This document shows positions 60,342-64,000 of a stretch of DNA of 64,000 nt, piece by piece. The notes below the pieces were generated by a model, which was not told the origin of the DNA, ran no database searches, and saw nothing but the letters and a program-made list of their open reading frames with translations. Origin of the DNA: UBA6898 sp964463135 (GTDB taxonomy: Bacteria > Nitrospirota > Thermodesulfovibrionia > Thermodesulfovibrionales > UBA6898); contig CAYXBA010000017.1 of NCBI GenBank assembly GCA_964463135.1, positions 14,876 to 78,875 of the forward strand, in the 5' to 3' direction. Numbering within the stretch: position 1 is the stretch's first letter; each line of letters begins with the position of its first letter. A program made the position numbers and the translations under genes.

Positions 60342-60563
60342 ATGCTTCTTTTTGACCGCATTACTTTTGATCCCGGCATTATGGGCGGCAGGGCCTGCAT
60401 TCGTGGCATGCGAATCCCCGTGTCTGTCATTGTCGGACAGATAGCCCATGGGGCCCAGCTCAATGAGCTCCTCGTCGACTACCCTGACCTCGATGCTGAA
60501 GATGTTCGGCAGGCATTGGAATATGCTGCCTGGCTGACCCAGGAAGAAGTCTATTCCGCCTGA
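60342..60563 (+). CDS. DUF433 antitoxin-like protein
   Basis: The 73-residue protein starts at ATG 60342, after GGAAGGAG. ITFDPGIMGGRACIRGMRIPVSVI and LVDYPDLDAEDVRQALEYAAW are the DUF433 hallmarks, a VapB-like helix-turn-helix family. It lies directly before a DUF5615 PIN-like gene, the standard pairing. Confidence 0.88.
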   Translation: MLLFDRITFDPGIMGGRACIRGMRIPVSVIVGQIAHGAQLNELLVDYPDLDAEDVRQALEYAAWLTQEEVYSA

Positions 60564-60568
60564 CAACA

Positions 60569-60982
60569 GTGCGCTTCCTTGCGGATATGGGAGTTTCGCT
60601 CAGGGTTGTTGACTGGCTGAGGATCAATGGGCATGACGCGGTACACCTTCGCGACGAAAATCTTCAATGCCTCCCGGATGCCGATATTTTCTTAAAGGCT
60701 GCTGCCGAGAATCGCATAGTTCTGACCTTTGATCTCGATTTTGGGGAGATTCTTGCATTATCAGGCGACAAACTGGTGAGCGTTGTTCTCTTTCGTCTTC
60801 ACAACACGGCAACGCTCCATGTGATCGAGCGCCTGTCCCGCGTTCTTCTTGAGTCAAGTCCTGCACTGGAAGATGGAGCGATCATCGTTGCTGAAGATCT
60901 TCGCCACCGCGTCAGAAGGCTGCCATTGGCCCCTGAGCAAATCAGCGTATTGTCATCATCTCCCGTCCCGCGTAAGACGTAA
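60569..60982 (+). CDS. DUF5615 PIN-like toxin
   Basis: The 137-residue protein starts at GTG 60569. FLADMGVSLRVVDWLRINGHDAVHLRDE, FLKAAAENRIVLTFDLDFGEI and the later Val/Leu-rich strands are typical of DUF5615 PIN-like nucleases, with Asp residues in LADM and TFDLDF. It should be the toxin of the pair. The stop TAA lies in CGTAAGACGTAA, where the next repeat array begins. Confidence 0.87.
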   Translation: MRFLADMGVSLRVVDWLRINGHDAVHLRDENLQCLPDADIFLKAAAENRIVLTFDLDFGEILALSGDKLVSVVLFRLHNTATLHVIERLSRVLLESSPALEDGAIIVAEDLRHRVRRLPLAPEQISVLSSSPVPRKT

Positions 60983-61100
60983 AAAGTAATTCGCACTTCG
61001 TGATGAGTTATTCGCACGGCGTGAAGCGTAACGTGTAAATTGCAAATCGCCCGCCACAGTCCGCATTCGGGCGGGTCCGTCCGAGGCGGATGAAGCGTGA
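60983..61100 (+). repeat. Heptamer-like array enclosing a GC-rich hairpin element
   Basis: GTGAAGCGTAACGTGTAAATTG words surround a GC-rich element (61048-61093, CGCCCGCCACAG...GAGGCGGATGAA), a longer, inverted relative of the element at 22165-22198. Confidence 0.72.
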
Positions 61101-61105
61101 TATCT

Positions 61106-61134
61106 TTGCACACTGACGGCTCATGGACTATAAT
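61106..61134 (+). promoter_or_regulatory. Sigma-70 promoter of the UDP-sugar dehydrogenase gene
   Basis: TTGCAC (61106-61111) and TATAAT (61129-61134) are separated by 17 bases. The predicted start near 61141 gives a 60-base leader, so this gene is independent of the main operon. Confidence 0.75.
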
Positions 61135-61202
61135 CATACCCGTAATAAAGATTTATCTTGGCAACAATGCAGCTTTTATAACTATTTAATGGGGGGTAAT
61201 GC

Positions 61203-62546
61203 ATGGATCTTCTAAGCATGATAAAGAATAACAGGGCTAAGATCGGCGTGGTCGGGCTCGGGTATGTCGGCCTGCCGCTGGTCATTGAGTTCTGCAGAGC
61301 CGGGTTTCAAGTGACCGGGTTTGATGTAGATCAGAAAAAGGTCGATCTTCTCAAAAAAGGCAGAAGCTACATAAAGCATATTCCGGCTGATGCTATTGCT
61401 GCTATAGTTCGCAAGAAATCTGTAGCCGGAGGGCCTGCAAGCTTGTCAGCTTTCCAGCCGACAACCGATTTCAGCCGCTTGTCGAAAATGGACTGCATCA
61501 TCATCTGCGTTCCTACGCCGCTGAACAAGAACCGCGAACCTGACATGAGCTATGTCTTTAACACCGGCAGGGCCGTAGCGCAGCATCTCAGAAAGGGCCA
61601 GCTTGTGGTCCTTGAGTCAACCACTTACCCCGGGACCACGGATGAAGACCTGAAGCGCATACTTGAGGCAAAGGGACTGAAGGCAGGCAAGGATTTCTAT
61701 CTCGCCTTTTCTCCGGAGCGTGAAGACCCCAACAACAAGGACTTTTCGACCTCAACCATCCCCAAGGTGGTCGGCGGATATTCGGCCCAATGCCTCAAGG
61801 CTGCAAAGGCGCTGTATGACAGGATCGTCACACGGACAGTCCCTGTTTCATCGCCAAAGGTCGCAGAAGCGGCAAAACTTCTCGAAAATATCTACCGCTC
61901 GGTCAATATTGCCCTGGTTAATGAGATGAAGATCCTCTTTGACAAGATGGATATCGACGTATGGGAAGTGATCGAGGCAGCAAAGACAAAGCCCTTCGGG
62001 TTCCAGGCCTTCTATCCGGGCCCCGGCCTTGGCGGCCACTGTATCCCGATCGATCCCTTTTATCTCACCTGGAAGGCCCGGGAATTTGATGTTTCAACGC
62101 GCTTCATAGAACTGGCAGGCGAGATCAACACCAGCATGCCGTATTATGTGGCAGATAAAACTGTTGAGGCCCTGAACAAAAGAGGCAAAAGTATCAACAA
62201 GGCACGGATATTGGTCCTTGGGGTCGCTTACAAAAAGGACATAGACGACCAGCGCGAGTCCCCTTCCCTGCGAATCATACAGCTCCTGAAGGCCAAGGGT
62301 GCCAGGGTGGAATACAACGATCCCCTGGTCCCGATATGCAGAGGGCACCGCCATTATCCTGACATAGATATGCGGTCAAAAAAACTGACGCCTGCTGAAC
62401 TGAAAAAAGCGGACATTGTCCTGCTTCTGACCGACCACTCTGCATACGATTATCAGTTCATCGCCAAGCACGCAGCCTGCATTATTGATACACGAAATGC
62501 CTTTCATAAAGTCGGGCTGAGCAGCAGGAAAATCGTAAAAGCGTAG
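61203..62546 (+). CDS. UDP-N-acetylhexosamine 6-dehydrogenase (WbpA-type)
   Basis: The 447-residue enzyme has the NAD motif VGLGYVGLPLVIEFCRAG, CVPTPLNKNREPDMSY, STTYPGTTDE and the catalytic Cys in PGLGGHCIPIDPFYLTWKA (about 279). The whole pattern fits WbpA/WecC-type dehydrogenases that oxidise UDP-GlcNAc or UDP-ManNAc to the uronate. Between RKK and TTDFSRL there is an extra stretch, SVAGGPASLSAFQP, partly encoded by 8-bp repeat words (61432-61463). The stop TAG lies in the first AAAGCGTAGAGAGGCC word of the next array. Confidence 0.9.
   Translation: MDLLSMIKNNRAKIGVVGLGYVGLPLVIEFCRAGFQVTGFDVDQKKVDLLKKGRSYIKHIPADAIAAIVRKKSVAGGPASLSAFQPTTDFSRLSKMDCIIICVPTPLNKNREPDMSYVFNTGRAVAQHLRKGQLVVLESTTYPGTTDEDLKRILEAKGLKAGKDFYLAFSPEREDPNNKDFSTSTIPKVVGGYSAQCLKAAKALYDRIVTRTVPVSSPKVAEAAKLLENIYRSVNIALVNEMKILFDKMDIDVWEVIEAAKTKPFGFQAFYPGPGLGGHCIPIDPFYLTWKAREFDVSTRFIELAGEINTSMPYYVADKTVEALNKRGKSINKARILVLGVAYKKDIDDQRESPSLRIIQLLKAKGARVEYNDPLVPICRGHRHYPDIDMRSKKLTPAELKKADIVLLLTDHSAYDYQFIAKHAACIIDTRNAFHKVGLSSRKIVKA
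61432..61463 (+). repeat. In-frame 8-bp repeat inside the dehydrogenase
   Basis: GGCCTGCA, AGCTTGTC, AGCTTTCC, AGCCGACA are consecutive octamers. Eighteen bases (GCTTGTCAGCTTTCCAGC) are identical to part of the intergenic array at 20902-20940. Confidence 0.75.
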
Positions 62547-62795
62547 AGAGGCCGTAAAGCGTGAAGCGTGAGGCGTGAGTTCCTACGAGCGCCTCTGGTA
62601 CTGCAATTTCGTATCAAACCCCATGTTCCTCATGCGTGTCATCTTTTCAAAGACAGTAAAGCGTAAATCGTGAATCGTAATCGATTAAAGAGCGAAAAAG
62701 ACCGGGAAGCGTTCGCCACAGACGGGTCCGCCGGGGCGGATAAAGCGTAATAGTGTCGAGAGGCCGTGAAGCGTGAATCGTGAATCGAAAAAAAA
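62540..62795 (+). repeat. GCGTAAA-type array with a GC-rich hairpin element
   Basis: GGCCGTAAAGCGTGAAGCG follows the dehydrogenase stop. After about 65 unrelated bases, GTAAAGCGTAAATCGTGAATCG and GTGAAGCGTGAATCGTGAATCG flank the GC element GCCACAGACGGGTCCGCC (62711-62743). No gene is supported between 62547 and 63060; 62800-62900 is a purine-rich stretch with no recognised function. Confidence 0.78.
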
Positions 62796-62912
62796 CGGTT
62801 CATTCGTGCAAAAGTTGAAATGCGCATCTGGTTCAAAGTTAGTAGGGAGGAGGTAGAGGCGAAAGAAGGGAAAAAATACCAAAAAAATCTCCCTAAACTT
62901 ACGCAAATGTTT

Positions 62913-62951
62913 GAAGAAGTTGGTGTACACCAACTTCTTCTCTTCTTTTTT
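62913..62951 (+). terminator. Perfect 28-bp palindrome with T-rich tail
   Basis: GAAGAAGTTGGTGT pairs with its exact complement (62913-62940), followed by TCTTCTTTTTT. It can act as an intrinsic terminator, though a zero-base loop means a few central pairs must open. A shorter copy of the same palindrome is at 63170-63193, so it may be a binding site or element end instead. Confidence 0.6.
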
Positions 62952-63060
62952 GAATTCCGGAGCATGCCGAATCCCCCTAAAATAACCCATACCTAAAGCT
63001 GGATAATCCGAAGAAAGATAGGCCATTGTTCTGCCTTGATAAACGAATCAAGGAGGAGAA

Positions 63061-63111
63061 ATGGCGCAGAAAAGGTTATCCATACGAAAGATGCGAGAGA
63101 TATTAGGCTGA
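63061..63111 (+). pseudogene. Remnant of an IS21-type transposase (istA) start
   Basis: After AAGGAGGAGAA the ATG at 63061 reads MAQKRLSIRKMREILG before a stop. This resembles the N-terminus of IS21-family IstA proteins. The remainder is absent or unrecognisable. It lies between two copies of the GTTGGTGTACACCAAC palindrome. Confidence 0.5.
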
Positions 63112-63169
63112 GCTCGCTATGGAACGTTTAAATCACGTGTACAGTACGCAATTGTTACAAATTGTTTCA

Positions 63170-63193
63170 AAAAGTTGGTGTACACCAACTTTT
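63170..63193. repeat. Second copy of the GTTGGTGTACACCAAC palindrome
   Basis: A perfect 24-bp palindrome with flanks (TGTTTCAA... and TCTCTTCC) matching those of the copy at 62913. The two copies are in the same orientation, about 257 bases apart. Confidence 0.7.
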
Positions 63194-63309
63194 CTCTTCC
63201 TTGTATATCATTTTTATGACGGGAAGGCACGAAAGAGAGTAGAGAGTCAAATAGTAGGCGAGTTAAGACGTCCTACCAGTTACTTGGGCTGAATCCAGTA
63301 GGAGCTATT

Positions 63310-63825
63310 TCAACCTCCTTCTTTGTTTGTGATTTTCTCCCATACGTTTACTGCCGATGGTATCAGACCTTTCTTCTCTAAGCCAAGGAGGTAGCTCCAT
63401 GTCGAAAGGATCCAGGTATTTCTGCCCAGGAGAGCTATTGCCGGAATTCTCGGTGCCTTGTCATCTTCGAAGATCATCATGACAGGGTCATTACGATTGG
63501 CTATCTCGTCGAGTCTTGTAACCATCTCGGCGATCGCCATTTCTCCTGCATGCTTTTTTCGGTAACCAGGCGTTTTCCTCTTCCTCGCCTCTATATCTTC
63601 CATAATCTCTGTGTTGAATTTGTGAATCTTGCCGTTGGCGTTTGCTTGAACAAACTTCTCTATTTCTAATGCATCTGGAAAATCTCTATACGATGTCACC
63701 TCTTCGTAGACGACATCGACAATGTACACAGGAATTTCCAGAGCAAGCAAAAGTTCAAGGCTTTTACCTCTTGCAAGGCTGATTAAAGGACCGGAATCAG
63801 GGATGATCAGTACGACCTTCTGCAA
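63310..63825 (-). CDS. PIN-like (DUF3368-type) toxin
   Basis: The 171-residue protein starts at a TTG (63823-63825) within the end of the upstream gene. VVLIIPDSGPLISLARGKSLELLLAL gives the first catalytic Asp in DSGP. VYEEVT, HAGEMAIAEMV and IFEDDKAPRI supply further acidic residues, in the order expected for PIN-like nucleases. It pairs with the helical protein whose gene enters from the right edge. About 115 bases separate it from the palindrome at 63170. Confidence 0.75.
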   Translation of the reverse strand: MQKVVLIIPDSGPLISLARGKSLELLLALEIPVYIVDVVYEEVTSYRDFPDALEIEKFVQANANGKIHKFNTEIMEDIEARKRKTPGYRKKHAGEMAIAEMVTRLDEIANRNDPVMMIFEDDKAPRIPAIALLGRNTWILSTWSYLLGLEKKGLIPSAVNVWEKITNKEGG

Positions 63826-64000
63826 GCTCCACCTCCCTAAGCATTTTCACCATCTCATTCGACATCCGTTCGGCTATCTCATCTGTCACCCGAGGGCGAC
63901 TGATATGTTGTTCTTCGAGGAGATCGAGCAATTGGAAATAATTAAGGTTAAGAGTTTCAAGCACTTCTTCGCGGGCAACCTCACCTTCGGAATAACGCTC
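63797..64000 (-). CDS. UPF0175-like antitoxin, C-terminal part
   Basis: Only the last 67 residues are inside the window (YSEGEVAREEVLETLNLNYFQLLDLLEEQHI, then DEIAERMSNEMVKML). The helix pattern resembles the small UPF0175 family that precedes DUF3368 PIN toxins. The gene ends at 63797 and overlaps the toxin start by 29 bases. The N-terminus lies beyond the right edge. Confidence 0.65.
   Translation of the reverse strand, partial: ERYSEGEVAREEVLETLNLNYFQLLDLLEEQHISRPRVTDEIAERMSNEMVKMLREVELAEGRTDHP

Noticed and set aside
62639..63026. Overlapping minus-strand frames with FTLHG-like residues
   Set aside because: They are repeat arrays read in the open direction and cross the terminator-like palindrome; no ribosome-binding site or domain is visible.

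Overview
The window is the exopolysaccharide/O-antigen type surface-glycan locus of a Gram-negative bacterium, with accessory DNA on both sides. The Gram-negative call rests on a Wza-like outer-membrane lipoprotein, a Wzc-like co-polymerase and an O-antigen ligase family protein. No rRNA or clade marker is present. The mix of an EPS-associated MarR regulator, a PHP-type phosphatase, NtrB/NtrC-like regulators, periplasmic c-type cytochrome and multicopper oxidase, and many PIN toxins would suit an environmental Nitrospirota or Desulfobacterota member. That placement is inference.

Layout. 1-0.6 kb: start of a secreted subtilisin-like protease (minus strand). 0.7-11.2 kb: a tight export operon behind a textbook promoter (FecR-like, Wza, Wzc, TPR/CBM-like, DnaJ-TM, O-antigen ligase/polymerase, DUF192, CpsB-type phosphatase, RfaH/NusG-like antiterminator). 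Just downstream lies an almost perfect ops site, then a MarR-type regulator, a four-helix-bundle protein and a UDP-glucuronate 4-epimerase-like enzyme. 13.4-14.6 kb: a second four-helix-bundle gene broken by an 849-bp IS5/IS427-like element. 15.3-20.2 kb: a PAS histidine kinase and a sigma-54 response regulator with a third four-helix-bundle gene between them. 20.2-21.6 kb: two toxin-antitoxin loci, one with a frameshifted toxin. 21.7-33.2 kb: a predicted sigma-54 promoter, then a Cys-rich small protein, an FKBP isomerase, a SCO1-like protein, a cytochrome c/binding-protein fusion, two small secreted proteins and a giant multicopper oxidase containing a 100-N assembly gap. 33.5-55.1 kb: the glycan-specific part, mosaic in base composition: a dead rmlA, fdtC/A/B-like genes for a dTDP-3-acylamino-3,6-dideoxyhexose, Wzx-like flippase, eight glycosyltransferases, wecB, two asparagine-synthetase-like enzymes, a pyruvyltransferase with an F420-dehydrogenase-beta-like partner, an EpsG-like polymerase, a PglC-like initiating transferase and a VanZ-like protein. 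55.2-64 kb: more toxin-antitoxin-like pairs, a FlaA1/WbpM-type sugar dehydratase, a WbpA-type dehydrogenase and IS21 debris.

The most unusual signal is not a gene. Most intergenic gaps in the higher-GC flanking parts (about 9-26 kb and 60-63 kb) are filled with degenerate short tandem repeats whose period is fixed within each family: hexamers (AGGTAA/TACCTT type), heptamers (TTTACGC/TTCACGC type; TTGAAC type; AGCTCTC) and octamers (NNGTTTAG, NGCTTGNC). The same words occur in frame inside four otherwise conserved sugar enzymes or membrane proteins, and they form the N-terminal or signal-peptide region of at least four secreted proteins. Read as TTTACGC, the heptamer is open in all three frames and always gives the FTLYALR peptide; read as GCGTAAA, it stops every frame. 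Three GC-rich hairpin elements sit inside these arrays.

How the genes work together: nucleotide-sugar enzymes (WecB, WbpA-like, UDP-GlcA epimerase-like, FlaA1/WbpM-like, FdtABC) feed the glycosyltransferases; the PglC-like enzyme starts the lipid-linked unit; Wzx flips it, EpsG/WaaL-like proteins polymerise or ligate it, and Wzc/Wza export it. The RfaH-like protein plus ops site probably lets RNA polymerase read through the long operon, and the two-component pair may drive sigma-54 promoters such as that at 21.75 kb.
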